Positions 37,180-45,798 of a stretch of DNA of 64,000 nucleotides are shown one piece after another (within the stretch, counting starts at the first letter, position 1; every line of letters starts with the position of its first letter). This DNA is from Ruminococcus sp. GTDB lineage: Bacteria; Bacillota; Clostridia; Oscillospirales; Ruminococcaceae. The stretch spans positions 19,468 to 83,467 of the forward strand of contig JAJBSV010000005.1 in assembly GCA_020861185.1 (NCBI GenBank), written 5' to 3'. Below the pieces are notes generated by a model. It was not told where the DNA came from. It ran no database searches and saw only the letters and a list, made by a program, of their open reading frames with translations. Both the position numbers and the translations under genes were made by a program.

Positions 37180-39961
37180 TATCGAAAACCTTACACCGGA
37201 AATATCGGAAACTCCGGAAGCTCCGAAGGAGCAGAAGGCGAGAAAGAAAATCTGGGACAATGCCGTCGGCAGATGGTTCTATCGGAACCGTTGGAATTTC
37301 CTTATCTTCTTCCTGCCGGTTCTGATCATGTATATCGTCTATGCCTGCTTCGGGGTGCACCCGTTCGGCGAGAACTCCGTCTTGGTTCTTGACCTGAACG
37401 GTCAGTATGTCTCCTACTACGAGGCGATGAGGGACGCAATCTGGGGCGACGGGTCGCTGATGTACAACTGGTCGCGAAACCTGAGCGGCGAGATGTTCGG
37501 AATCTTCGCCTACTACCTCGCAAGCCCGTTCATGTGGATTATAATCCTCCTTCCGAGAACGATGATGTGCGGCGCCATCGAGATTATGGAGCTTGCAAAA
37601 ATCGGCTGTTGCGGTCTGGCGTTCGCATACTACCTCCGCAAATCGAAGGGCGCAAGCACCTATTGCCAGGTTATTTTCTCCGTAAGCTATGCGCTGATGA
37701 CCTATATCGTCGTTGAACTGATGAACCCGATGTGGATTGACGGAATGATATGGCTTCCGATAATCCTTCTTGGAATCGAGCGGCTCGTCGACCACGGCAA
37801 GATGCTCGGGTTTGTCCTGCCGCTTACAATCATGTTTATCTCGCATTTTTATATCGGCTACATGATTGGATTCTTCTGCGCACTCTACTTCATTTATTAT
37901 ATCTTCTCCCGCCCGGGACATGCCATTGCGCCGCACTGGTTCAAGGCAGGGCTCAAATTTGCCGCTTCGGCGATTATAGCCGTCCTTGCGGCGGCGGTCG
38001 TGCTGATTCCGACCTACTACTCGCTGAGCCTCGGAAAGCTTGACTTCTCCGACCCCGATTTCACCCCGACGGCACAGTTTGATATCCTCGAATTCTTATC
38101 GAAGCTCTTCTCTAATTCATACGACACCGTTCGTCCCGAAGGGCTCCCGATGATAGCCTGCGGAACTGTAATAATACTTCTGATTCCGCTGTTCTTCCTG
38201 AATACAAAAATCAGCGTGAAAGAGAAAGTCGCGAATGCGGCGCTCATGTTCGCAATATTCGGAAGCATGTATGTCTCGACGATAGATATCGCATGGCACG
38301 GCTTCCAGGTGCCGAACTGGCTCCCCTATCGCTATTCGTTCACATTCTCGTTCATGATGATTATCTGCGCTTATAGGGCATTTGAGAACCTGTCGGGAGT
38401 GTCGTTCAAGGAGATATGCCTGACGGCGTTTGCGTGGGTAGTGGTGCTGATTGTAATATATCGGCAGGAATATGAGACGTTCTATCTCTTTGAAACCGTC
38501 TGGTTCGGGATTCTCTGCATCGTTGTTTTCTGCACGCTTCTTTTCCTCTTCAAAAAGAACCCGACGAGGGTGATGTGTATAGTGATGGCAGTGTTCATAT
38601 GTCTCGAGATTTTCGAGAACTCGCTCTATACCGTCGTCTCGATTGACTATGATGTCGTTTACTCAACCTATGATTCCTATCAGGATTACTTCATCGATGG
38701 CAGAAGCGTTGTCGACCAGGTTGAGGAGTACGACGACGGGCTCTACAGAATGGAAGCAACCTTCAAGCGCACCGTCAACGACCCTATCGGCATGGGCTAT
38801 AAGGGCGTTTCGCACTCGAGCTCGACGATGAATTCCGCCGTCCTGACGCTTCTTAAGTCGCTCGGCTACGGAGTGCAGGGGCACTATTCGAAATATACCG
38901 GCGACACTGTTCTGACGGATTCGCTCCTTGGCATCAAGTACATCATGTACGAGCCGGACGAGAAGTCGGCATCTGTCGACCCGCAAGAAATAAACCGCCA
39001 GAACTATGAAAACTGGCTCGAGATGCCCTATGAAGGCTATGACCTAATCATGACCGAGGAGGACACCGGCACCGACATCTCCGTTTACGAGAACCCCTAT
39101 GCCCTCTCAATCGGCTATATGGCTGATTACGATATCCTCGACCTCGAGCTCGATTCGGACGACCCGATTGCAAATCAGGAAAGCCTGTTGCAGGCGCTCC
39201 TCGGCGACCGCTCGATAAAGGTCTTCAACCGGATTTACAGCTACACGACAGACACCTATAACGTCTCCACTGCCACAACCGGCGACCACATCTGGTACTC
39301 GACCATCGTCGACGGAAGCGACAGCTACATCGACTTCACGATAAACGTCGACAGCTCGAACCCGATTTATGCCTTCTTCCCGACCATCTACCAAAGACAG
39401 TGCAACATGTGGATCAAGGCGGACTCCTGGGACGTTTCGAACTATGCGTTCCTTGATTACTTCTTCATGAGCGAGTATTACAGCATCCTCGATCTCGGAA
39501 CCTATGAGGACGGCGAGACGATTCACCTTCGGATGACCCTTGCCAACAGCGAGGTGCTCTTCTCGGCTGTGCTCTTCTATGAGCTCGACATCGACACTAT
39601 GGAGGAATATATAAACGAGCTCAAGGAGAACGAGTGGATTATCGAGGAGCACACCGACACCTACCTTTCGGGCACTGTCACCGCCGACGAAGACGGAATC
39701 CTCTTCACGACCATTCCTTACGAGTCCGGCTGGACAATCACGGTTGACGGCGAAGAGGTTGAGCCGGTCGAGGTTCTTGATTCGCTCATCGGCATCGAGA
39801 TTTCCGAGGGCACCCACACCGTCACGATGAAGTTCTTCCCCGACTACTTCAAGCTCGGCATTGCGGTCTCCATCCTCGGCTTCTCGCTTATTCTCATTAT
39901 CTTCATAGTCGAGTTCAAGGGCGGCTTTATCTTCAAAAAAATTCTCGCAAAGACGAAATAA
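37169..39961 (+). CDS. YfhO-family GT-C type membrane glycosyltransferase
   Basis: A 930-residue polytopic membrane protein with about 12-13 helices, an acidic proline-rich N-terminal cytosolic tail, a large extracytoplasmic domain (about residues 490-890) and a final membrane helix. The first loop, VLVLDLNGQYVSYYEAMRDAIWG, is a hallmark of YfhO proteins, whose catalytic acidic residues face outward. YfhO takes a sugar from undecaprenyl phosphate and adds it to a surface polymer. The translational overlap with the GT2 gene shows they work as a pair. A hairpin at the 3' side (CCCG-TTT-CGGG) is too short to be a sure terminator. Confidence 0.9.
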   Translation: MTDNIENLTPEISETPEAPKEQKARKKIWDNAVGRWFYRNRWNFLIFFLPVLIMYIVYACFGVHPFGENSVLVLDLNGQYVSYYEAMRDAIWGDGSLMYNWSRNLSGEMFGIFAYYLASPFMWIIILLPRTMMCGAIEIMELAKIGCCGLAFAYYLRKSKGASTYCQVIFSVSYALMTYIVVELMNPMWIDGMIWLPIILLGIERLVDHGKMLGFVLPLTIMFISHFYIGYMIGFFCALYFIYYIFSRPGHAIAPHWFKAGLKFAASAIIAVLAAAVVLIPTYYSLSLGKLDFSDPDFTPTAQFDILEFLSKLFSNSYDTVRPEGLPMIACGTVIILLIPLFFLNTKISVKEKVANAALMFAIFGSMYVSTIDIAWHGFQVPNWLPYRYSFTFSFMMIICAYRAFENLSGVSFKEICLTAFAWVVVLIVIYRQEYETFYLFETVWFGILCIVVFCTLLFLFKKNPTRVMCIVMAVFICLEIFENSLYTVVSIDYDVVYSTYDSYQDYFIDGRSVVDQVEEYDDGLYRMEATFKRTVNDPIGMGYKGVSHSSSTMNSAVLTLLKSLGYGVQGHYSKYTGDTVLTDSLLGIKYIMYEPDEKSASVDPQEINRQNYENWLEMPYEGYDLIMTEEDTGTDISVYENPYALSIGYMADYDILDLELDSDDPIANQESLLQALLGDRSIKVFNRIYSYTTDTYNVSTATTGDHIWYSTIVDGSDSYIDFTINVDSSNPIYAFFPTIYQRQCNMWIKADSWDVSNYAFLDYFFMSEYYSILDLGTYEDGETIHLRMTLANSEVLFSAVLFYELDIDTMEEYINELKENEWIIEEHTDTYLSGTVTADEDGILFTTIPYESGWTITVDGEEVEPVEVLDSLIGIEISEGTHTVTMKFFPDYFKLGIAVSILGFSLILIIFIVEFKGGFIFKKILAKTK

Positions 39962-39964
39962 CTC

Positions 39965-39993
39965 TTGACGTTTTCCCGTTTCGGGAGTAAACT
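39965..39993 (+). promoter_or_regulatory. Candidate promoter of pduL
   Basis: TTGACG (39965-39970), 17-base spacer, TAAACT (39988-39993), between the yfhO-like stop and the AGGAGG of pduL. Confidence 0.5.
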
Positions 39994-40037
39994 TATAGAA
40001 GGAAAATATCACCCCATATATACAGGAGGACACTGAA

Positions 40038-40613
40038 ATGAAATTTATAGTTGAAACATCAGCACGTCACGTCCATGTGACCCAGGAGGCTCTTGAAGTT
40101 CTCTTCGGCGCAGGCGCGACCCTTACGAAGAAGAAGGATCTTTCTCAGCCCGGGCAGTTCGCAAGCGAGCAGAGAGTCACCATCGTAGGTCCGAAGAAGG
40201 AGCTCCCGAACGTCTCAATCCTCGGTCCCTGCAGAAATGCGGTTCAGGTTGAGCTTTCCGCAACAGATGCCCGTTCAATCGGCATCACCGCTCCCATCAG
40301 AGAATCGGGAGACCTCGGCGGCTCAGCACCCTGCAAGGTTGTCGGTCCCTGTGGAGAGATTGAAATCACCGAAGGTGTCATCGTTGCGAAGAGACACATC
40401 CACCTCACCCCCGAGGACGCAGAAACCCTCGGCGTCAAGAACGGCGACAACGTCTGGGTAAGAGTTGACACCCCTGAGAGAAGCGCAATCCTCGGCGACA
40501 CCGTCTGCAGAGTAAGCTCAAGCTACGCCACCGCCATGCACATCGACACTGACGAATCAAACGCCATCGGCGCTCCGAGAGAGCTCTACGGCGAAATCGT
40601 CAAGGTAGACTGA
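40038..40613 (+). CDS. pduL: Phosphotransacylase, PduL type
   Basis: A 191-residue PduL-family enzyme that exchanges phosphate and CoA on short acyl groups (propionyl or acetyl). It consists of two similar halves, each with a zinc-binding His cluster: SARHVHV near the start and AKRHIHLTP in the second half. No N-terminal microcompartment-targeting peptide is visible, and no shell protein genes are nearby, so it is probably the free cytoplasmic form that links acyl-CoA with acyl phosphate and ATP. AGGAGG precedes the ATG. A strong terminator follows. Confidence 0.93.
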   Translation: MKFIVETSARHVHVTQEALEVLFGAGATLTKKKDLSQPGQFASEQRVTIVGPKKELPNVSILGPCRNAVQVELSATDARSIGITAPIRESGDLGGSAPCKVVGPCGEIEITEGVIVAKRHIHLTPEDAETLGVKNGDNVWVRVDTPERSAILGDTVCRVSSSYATAMHIDTDESNAIGAPRELYGEIVKVD

Positions 40614-40628
40614 TTTTATTCAAGAATT

Positions 40629-40662
40629 ATCCCCCGGTCGCAAAAAGACTGGGGGATTTTTT
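40629..40662 (+). terminator. Rho-independent terminator after pduL
   Basis: ATCCCCC-G-GTC, loop, GAC-T-GGGGGAT followed by TTTTT. Confidence 0.93.
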
Positions 40663-40705
40663 GAAACTTTCGGGGAGTTTTGGCGGGTAAGTATGTAGAG
40701 AGACT

Positions 40706-40777
40706 TGTAGGGGCGGATATTATCCGCCCGAAAACCCTCTGACAATCCGTAACGGGCGGATAATATCCGCCCCTACA
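40706..40777. repeat. REP-like palindromic element B
   Basis: TGTAGGGGCGGATATTATCCGCCCG at the left and its exact inverted copy at the right, separated by 22 bases. It lies between pduL and the sigma-factor gene pair, just before the ribosome binding site of the membrane partner. Confidence 0.9.
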
Positions 40778-40803
40778 ATGAAACCCGAAAGAAAGGTGAA
40801 AAT

Positions 40804-41691
40804 ATGAGTGTTGAAAAACTTAGCGACGCCATCGGCATGTTCAGCGACAGGATTCTTCAGGAGGCGGATGCCTTGCGGGGCAGGAAGCGGGCGAACAAAG
40901 CCGCCATCCGATTCGTGGCGATTGCCGCCTGTGTGGCGGTGGTTGTACTGACGGGCGTTGCGTATCTCAGCCGAGATGTCGAGTTGCCCGTGGAACCGAT
41001 AGAGCCCGAAGTCACGGAAGAGCCCATTATAGTGGATGAGCCCGTAATTGAGGAAGAAGAGCCGATAACGGAAGACGTAATCGAGCCTGATACTACGCCC
41101 ACATACGAGGACGATTCAGTCTGGGACGGAAATTACGAAGTCATGCCGGAGGTATCTGTAAGCGAAGGTGGGGATTCAAACTACGCTTTTATTGAAACGA
41201 CTTACATCGAAGGAATAGGCAACATACCCGGAGTATTTTCTGACTACATCGGTTGGGAAGCCACTAAGGAATGGCTTGATGAATACAAATCTACAAATTT
41301 GGTTTACACGTCTGTAGCTGAATCGGCTAACTTGTATTCGTTCATCCTATACTTTGATATTCCCGATGAAGATGTATGGGAAATGCTCAGAAGCCTGCAA
41401 CTGGGACTTACAGACGGAGAACTGACCGATGAGGAAATCGAGCTGATTCTCTCTCGTGATAACGAGGCGATTGCGGCTTACTTTGCGGCGGATACGACTA
41501 TCGTCAAGGGTGAGAATATCTACTCGCTGTACTGGATTTACTGCCACTCGATTGAAGACTATATCGCCGAGGGCATTACGCAGGAGGATATTGCGGAGAT
41601 TCTTCCGAAGTTCGACGAGGTCTATCTGAATAACGCCGCACGGCAGGCGATTACGGCGAAACTAACCGACTACATCAACGGTGACTACTAA
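40804..41691 (+). CDS. Single-pass membrane protein, probable anti-sigma partner
   Basis: A 295-residue protein: a short charged cytoplasmic N-terminus of about 35 residues, one membrane helix (FVAIAACVAVVVLTGVAYL), a Pro/Glu-rich outer linker and an acidic extracellular domain. This topology, and its position 18 bases before an ECF sigma-factor gene, point to an anti-sigma factor or signal-receiving partner. No zinc-binding HxxxCxxC motif is visible in the cytoplasmic tail. The usual order is sigma first and anti-sigma second; here it is reversed. The extracellular domain is not recognised. Confidence 0.6.
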   Translation: MSVEKLSDAIGMFSDRILQEADALRGRKRANKAAIRFVAIAACVAVVVLTGVAYLSRDVELPVEPIEPEVTEEPIIVDEPVIEEEEPITEDVIEPDTTPTYEDDSVWDGNYEVMPEVSVSEGGDSNYAFIETTYIEGIGNIPGVFSDYIGWEATKEWLDEYKSTNLVYTSVAESANLYSFILYFDIPDEDVWEMLRSLQLGLTDGELTDEEIELILSRDNEAIAAYFAADTTIVKGENIYSLYWIYCHSIEDYIAEGITQEDIAEILPKFDEVYLNNAARQAITAKLTDYINGDY

Positions 41692-41709
41692 ATTATTGGG
41701 GGTACAACC

Positions 41710-42273
41710 ATGGAAAACATCATTACTACTGACGAAGCTATAGTTAATCTGTATTGGGCTCGTAACGAGGAGGCTATCAGGATTACGCAGGAGAAGTACG
41801 AGAAGTATCTCATGAAGATTGCCTATTCTGTGCTCAACGACATGCAGGACAGCGAGGAGAGCGTCAACGAGACGTACCTCAAAGCGTGGAACTCGATGCC
41901 GGAGCAAAGACCGAGCATACTGTCTACATACCTCGGCAAAATCACCCGGCAGTATTCGATAGACATTTATCGCAGGAGGAATCGGGAGAAGAGAAAGGGT
42001 TCGGAATATGCGGTGTCCCTCTCGGAGCTCGAGGAATGCGTCGAGGGCGGCTCAACTCCGGAGGAGGAGCTCGACGTGAAGCTCTTGGCGGAGGCTATCG
42101 AAAGCTATCTCTATACCCTCAAGAAGGACGTCCGGGTGGCGTTTGTGATGCGGTATTTCTATTCCGACACCCTCGGGGAGATAGCAAAAAGCCTCGGCAT
42201 GACCGAGGCGGGAGTGAAGAGTATGTTGCATAGGGTTAGGAAGGGATTAGGGGAGAAGTTGGAAAAGGTGTAG
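41710..42273 (+). CDS. ECF-type RNA polymerase sigma factor
   Basis: A 187-residue sigma-70 family protein with only regions 2 and 4. Region 2 is EEAIRITQEKYEKYLMKIAYSVLNDMQDSEESVNETYLKAWNSM, then a core-binding and -10 recognition segment ending SIDIYRRRNREKRKG. Region 4 is the helix-turn-helix LRVAF-like segment VAFVMRYFYSDTLGEIAKSLGMTEAGVKSMLHRVRKGL. It would redirect RNA polymerase to a small regulon in response to the membrane protein encoded upstream. It ends just before REP-like element C. Confidence 0.9.
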   Translation: MENIITTDEAIVNLYWARNEEAIRITQEKYEKYLMKIAYSVLNDMQDSEESVNETYLKAWNSMPEQRPSILSTYLGKITRQYSIDIYRRRNREKRKGSEYAVSLSELEECVEGGSTPEEELDVKLLAEAIESYLYTLKKDVRVAFVMRYFYSDTLGEIAKSLGMTEAGVKSMLHRVRKGLGEKLEKV

Positions 42274-42280
42274 AGGATGA

Positions 42281-42353
42281 TGTAGGGGCGGATATTATCC
42301 GCCCGTTGCATCGGCAACCACACATTTTCGGGCGGATAATATCCGCCCCTACA
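42281..42353. repeat. REP-like palindromic element C
   Basis: The two 25-base arms are the same as in element B, separated by 23 bases. It fills the space between the convergent sigma-factor and recG genes and ends two bases before the recG stop codon. It may act as a bidirectional terminator. Confidence 0.9.
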
Positions 42354-42354
42354 A

Positions 42355-44370
42355 TTAATTTGCATTCTCCCAAAGTTTCTCGACATTTGCCCTAAGCCCC
42401 TTCCCCTGTTCCGTTTCAAGATACCCAGAGGCATAAATTTCCTCAGCGGATTCCCGGGCGAGTTTCAGGATATCGGTGTCGGCGGCGATGTCGGCGATTT
42501 TGAAATCGGGAAGACCGTGCTGGCGGTCTCCGAAGAAGTCGCCGGGTCCCCGCATTTCGAGGTCTAATTCGCTGATTTCGAAGCCGTCCGAGGTCGATGC
42601 AAGGGCTTTGAGCCTCTGCTTCGAAGTCTCTGTCACGTTGTCGGTCACGAGGATGCAATAGGACTGATATTCTCCCCTGCCGACTCGCCCACGGAGCTGA
42701 TGGAGCTGACTCAAGCCGAACCTATCGGCGTTCTCAATCATCATAACAGCCGCATTCGGGACGTCAACGCCGACCTCGACAACCGTCGTCGAGACAAGCA
42801 CCTGAATGTCGCCGTTCTTGAAGCTCTCCATCACATGCTCTTTCTCTTGGGATTTCATCTTGCCGTGGAGAACCCCGACGGTATAGCCGGCAAAGTCGGC
42901 TTGCCTGATTCTCTCGGCATATTCAACCACGCTGTGCATGCCCTGCTCTTCATCGATGGCGGGGCATATTATATATGCCTGCCTGCCCTGGTTTAAAAGA
43001 TTTTTAACGAAGCTATAGGCGCGTTTCCTCAGCTTCCCCGTGACGGCGTAGGTCTCAATCTTGAGTCTCCCCTTCGGCATTTCATCAAGCACCGAGATGT
43101 CGAGCTCGCCGTAAATCATGAGAGCCAACGTTCTCGGAATCGGGGTTGCGCTCATTACGAGGCGGTGGGGATTGATGCCCTTGCTTGCGAGGGCATCGCG
43201 CTGATTGACGCCGAAGCGGTGCTGTTCGTCGGTGATGACGAGGGCGAGATTTTTGAATTCCGTGTCCTTCTGGAAGAGGGCGTGCGTGCCGACGGCGACG
43301 CTGTATTCGCCGCTTGCGAGCCCTTCGCGGACTTGTTTCTTTTCTTTTGGTGGCATCGAGCCCTTAAGAAGTGCTACTTTTACGCCGAGGGGCTCCAGGA
43401 ACTTCGAAAGGGTTTCTGCGTGTTGGTCAGCCAAGACCTCAGTCGGAGCCATCAGGCAGGACTGTGTGCCGTTCAGGTGGCAAAGAAGACAGCATGCCGC
43501 CGCGACGACAGTCTTTCCCGAGCCGACATCGCCCATAATAAGGCGGTTCATCGGCACGTCGCGGGACATGTCGGAAACGCATTCAGCGATTGCTTTTCTC
43601 TGTGCATTGGTCAATTCAAACGGGAGCGAACGATAGAAATCGTCGAGCAAGAAATTCTGCATGACATATGGCGTCAGAGCCTTATTTCTGTCTTTCAGGA
43701 AGAGCATGCCGAGCTGAAGCGTCGTCAACTCATCGAAAGCAAGGCGTTTGCGGGCGGGAATCACGTCCGACTGTGAACGTGGGAAGTGAATATATCTTAA
43801 AGCGTCGTCGGTCTTCATAAGACCGGCTTTATTTATAATCTCTGCGGGCATAACCTCGCAGGTTTCGGTGTCAAGACATGTGAGAGCCGTCTTCATGCAG
43901 TTGCGCAATATATTCTCTGTCATGCCCTCGGCCAGGGGGTAAACCGGACGGACGGTGTCGGCTTTCGAAATCTCGGCAATCTCGGGGCCCGACATGGCGC
44001 GCTCGGTGAGCGTCCCCGTGACTTTTCCTATCAGGAAATAGTCTTCATCAAGCTTGATTTTATCATAGAGAAAGCCCTGATTGAAAAGCGTCACGAAGAT
44101 GTCGTCCTTGCCGTCGGTAAAGGTGAGTTGGAATATTTGCATGCCGCGACGAGTATACTTGTAGGAGTGCTTTTCAGAGCAGCGGCACTTGAGGATATTG
44201 ACCTCGTCCAAGGTCGCTTCTTCTATCGAAACAGGCGACGAGAAATCGGTGTAGCTTCTCGGCAAGTGATAGAGCAAATCCCGGATTGTGTGGATACCGA
44301 GCTTCGCAAAAATCTCGGCGCGCTTCGGTCCCACGCCCTTCAGATATTTGATATCGTCCGACAGCTTCAT
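42355..44370 (-). CDS. recG: ATP-dependent DNA helicase RecG
   Basis: A 671-residue helicase that remodels stalled forks and Holliday junctions. The N-terminal wedge domain begins LSDDIKYLKGVGPKRAEIFAKLGI. Helicase motifs follow: Walker A MGDVGSGKTVVA, DEQH-type Walker B VITDEQHRFG, SATPIPRTLAL, and the C-terminal QLRGRVGRGEYQSYCIL. The ORF track starts five codons early; the ATG at 44370 has GAGGTGA before it. The gene is single, with a promoter back-to-back with that of the HAD gene. Confidence 0.96.
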   Translation of the reverse strand: MKLSDDIKYLKGVGPKRAEIFAKLGIHTIRDLLYHLPRSYTDFSSPVSIEEATLDEVNILKCRCSEKHSYKYTRRGMQIFQLTFTDGKDDIFVTLFNQGFLYDKIKLDEDYFLIGKVTGTLTERAMSGPEIAEISKADTVRPVYPLAEGMTENILRNCMKTALTCLDTETCEVMPAEIINKAGLMKTDDALRYIHFPRSQSDVIPARKRLAFDELTTLQLGMLFLKDRNKALTPYVMQNFLLDDFYRSLPFELTNAQRKAIAECVSDMSRDVPMNRLIMGDVGSGKTVVAAACCLLCHLNGTQSCLMAPTEVLADQHAETLSKFLEPLGVKVALLKGSMPPKEKKQVREGLASGEYSVAVGTHALFQKDTEFKNLALVITDEQHRFGVNQRDALASKGINPHRLVMSATPIPRTLALMIYGELDISVLDEMPKGRLKIETYAVTGKLRKRAYSFVKNLLNQGRQAYIICPAIDEEQGMHSVVEYAERIRQADFAGYTVGVLHGKMKSQEKEHVMESFKNGDIQVLVSTTVVEVGVDVPNAAVMMIENADRFGLSQLHQLRGRVGRGEYQSYCILVTDNVTETSKQRLKALASTSDGFEISELDLEMRGPGDFFGDRQHGLPDFKIADIAADTDILKLARESAEEIYASGYLETEQGKGLRANVEKLWENAN

Positions 44371-44399
44371 AATCTCACCTCGCATAAGTTTCTCGCTCT

Positions 44400-44428
44400 A
44401 TTATATAAAATTCACACAGATTTTGCAA
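44400..44428 (-). promoter_or_regulatory. Promoter of recG
   Basis: Minus strand TTGCAA (44428-44423), 17-base spacer, TATAAT (44405-44400). Confidence 0.75.
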
Positions 44429-44436
44429 GGTGCGAG

Positions 44437-44465
44437 TTGACAATTTGTGCGAATTAGGGTAATAT
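44437..44465 (+). promoter_or_regulatory. Promoter of the HAD phosphatase gene
   Basis: TTGACA (44437-44442), 17-base spacer, TAATAT (44460-44465). Its -35 box is eight bases from the -35 box of the divergent recG promoter. Confidence 0.75.
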
Positions 44466-44495
44466 TTAAGTATGACAAGCATAAGGAGGATAGTT

Positions 44496-45146
44496 ATGAA
44501 TTTCTACAAAGATATAAGCTGTGCTATTTTCGACCTTGACGGGACTTTGGTTGAGTCCATCAGTGCATGGCGTGAGGTCGACATCAATTTCATGAAGAGG
44601 CGCAACCTGCCCATTCCCGACGATTTCTATGACAGGGTTTCGACGCTTAATTTCTCTCAGGCGGCGGACTATGTCACCGCCGAGTGCGGCGTTACCGACC
44701 CGAAGGAAGTCGTCATGAACGAATGGCTCGAGGAGCTCCGGTATGATTATGCAAACGTGATTAAAATGGTCGCCGGCGCAAAGGAATTCATAACGAAGCT
44801 CCATGAAAACGGCGTCAGGATTGCGCTTGCGACGGCATCCCGTCCCGAGCTGTTCAAGCCCTGCCTCGAAAGACACGGAGTCTTGGATTTATTCGACGTT
44901 TTCGTCACGACCGACGAGGTCAAGCGCAAAAAGGGCTTCCCCGACGTCTACTTATTAGCCGCCGAAAAAGCCGGAGTCGAACCCACCACCTGTGCCGTCT
45001 TCGAAGACATCTACCTCGGCTGTGTCGGCGCCAAAGCTGCGGACATGTACACCGTCGGAGTGCTCGAGGAGCACTCGAGAGATGACTGGGAAAAGATGCA
45101 GGAAATCTGTGATTTGATTATTGAGGATTATACGAAGCTAGTGTAG
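44496..45146 (+). CDS. HAD-superfamily phosphatase, beta-phosphoglucomutase-like subgroup
   Basis: A 216-residue HAD hydrolase. Motif I is FDLDGTLVES with the nucleophile Asp, motif II is in IALATASRP, motif III uses the lysine in KRKKGFPDVY, and motif IV is FEDIYLG. A four-helix cap lies between motifs I and II. Such enzymes dephosphorylate small sugar phosphates or nucleotides; the substrate is unknown. The ATG at 44496 has AAGGAGG seven bases upstream, so the 24-base longer ORF of the track is not used. The stop codon TAG lies inside REP-like element D. Confidence 0.88.
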   Translation: MNFYKDISCAIFDLDGTLVESISAWREVDINFMKRRNLPIPDDFYDRVSTLNFSQAADYVTAECGVTDPKEVVMNEWLEELRYDYANVIKMVAGAKEFITKLHENGVRIALATASRPELFKPCLERHGVLDLFDVFVTTDEVKRKKGFPDVYLLAAEKAGVEPTTCAVFEDIYLGCVGAKAADMYTVGVLEEHSRDDWEKMQEICDLIIEDYTKLV

Positions 45147-45213
45147 GGGCGGATATCATCCGCCCGAAAAAGTGCTAATACGAAAGTAACGGGCGGATAA
45201 TATCCGCCCCTAC
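45142..45213. repeat. REP-like palindromic element D
   Basis: TGTAGGGGCGGATATCATCCGCCCG at the left (one base differs) and the usual inverted arm at the right, ending CCCCTAC. It lies between the convergent HAD and mscL genes. Its first bases provide the stop codon of the HAD gene. Confidence 0.9.
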
Positions 45214-45216
45214 TTA

Positions 45217-45704
45217 TTATTTCTTTTCTGCTATTGCGTCCAATTTTGCTTCGATGGACTTGAGGACATCGAGCTCGGTGATTACGGGCTCTGCGGGAGC
45301 TTCGGGTGCGGGCTCTTCTGCCTTCTTGACCTTGTTCTTTGCACTGCCGATGAGCTTGATTACGAGGAAGATGCAGAGAGCGACGATGAGGAAGTTAAGT
45401 ACAACCGAGATGAAGTTGCCGAAGGTAACGGCTACTTCCGCTGTAGCTACTTCGCCTGCTTCGTCTAAGACTGCTTCCTTAAGTACCCACTTCCAGTCCT
45501 CGAAATTGATACCGCTGGTGATAAGGCTGATGAAAGGCATGATGATGTCGTTGACGAGCGAGGTTACGATACTGCTGAATGCGGAGCCGATGATAACGCC
45601 GACTGCCATATCGACAACGTTGCCCTTGGAAATCATATCCTTGAATTCGGTCAGGAATGCCTTAGCCTTGCCGGAGCCTTTTTTGCTTCTTCTTTTGCTG
45701 ACAT
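45217..45704 (-). CDS. mscL: Large-conductance mechanosensitive channel, apparent frameshift near the N-terminus
   Basis: MscL releases solutes when the membrane is stretched. The main frame (MISKGNVVDMAVGVIIGSAFSSIVTSLVNDIIMPFISL from 45636) holds both membrane helices and the C-terminal helix bundle ending LDVLKSIEAKLDAIAEKK. The family usually begins with about 15 more residues. They are present upstream as KAFLTEFKDM, but in a different frame from the good start codon at 45704 (ATGTCAGCAAAAGAAGAA, with GAAGGAA upstream). The break lies at a run of six A in the coding strand (45684-45679). A seventh A would restore a full protein. Mutation, sequence error, or slippage at the run are possible. 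Confidence 0.8.
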
Positions 45705-45760
45705 GATAAATTCCTTCTTTTCTGTAGTATTTCGGCTTACCGAGCCGTTTGTTTAATTAT

Positions 45761-45789
45761 AATATAACAGAGTTACGGGTAAAAAGCAA
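45761..45789 (-). promoter_or_regulatory. Promoter of mscL
   Basis: Minus strand TTGCTT (45789-45784), 17-base spacer, TATATT (45766-45761). The leader has a CGGCTCGGTAAGCCG hairpin. Confidence 0.5.
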
Positions 45790-45798
45790 GATAATTTT

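Noticed and set aside
37133-37936. 267-residue minus-strand ORF opposite the yfhO-like gene
   Set aside because: Shadow frame over the membrane protein; highly charged, low-complexity translation.
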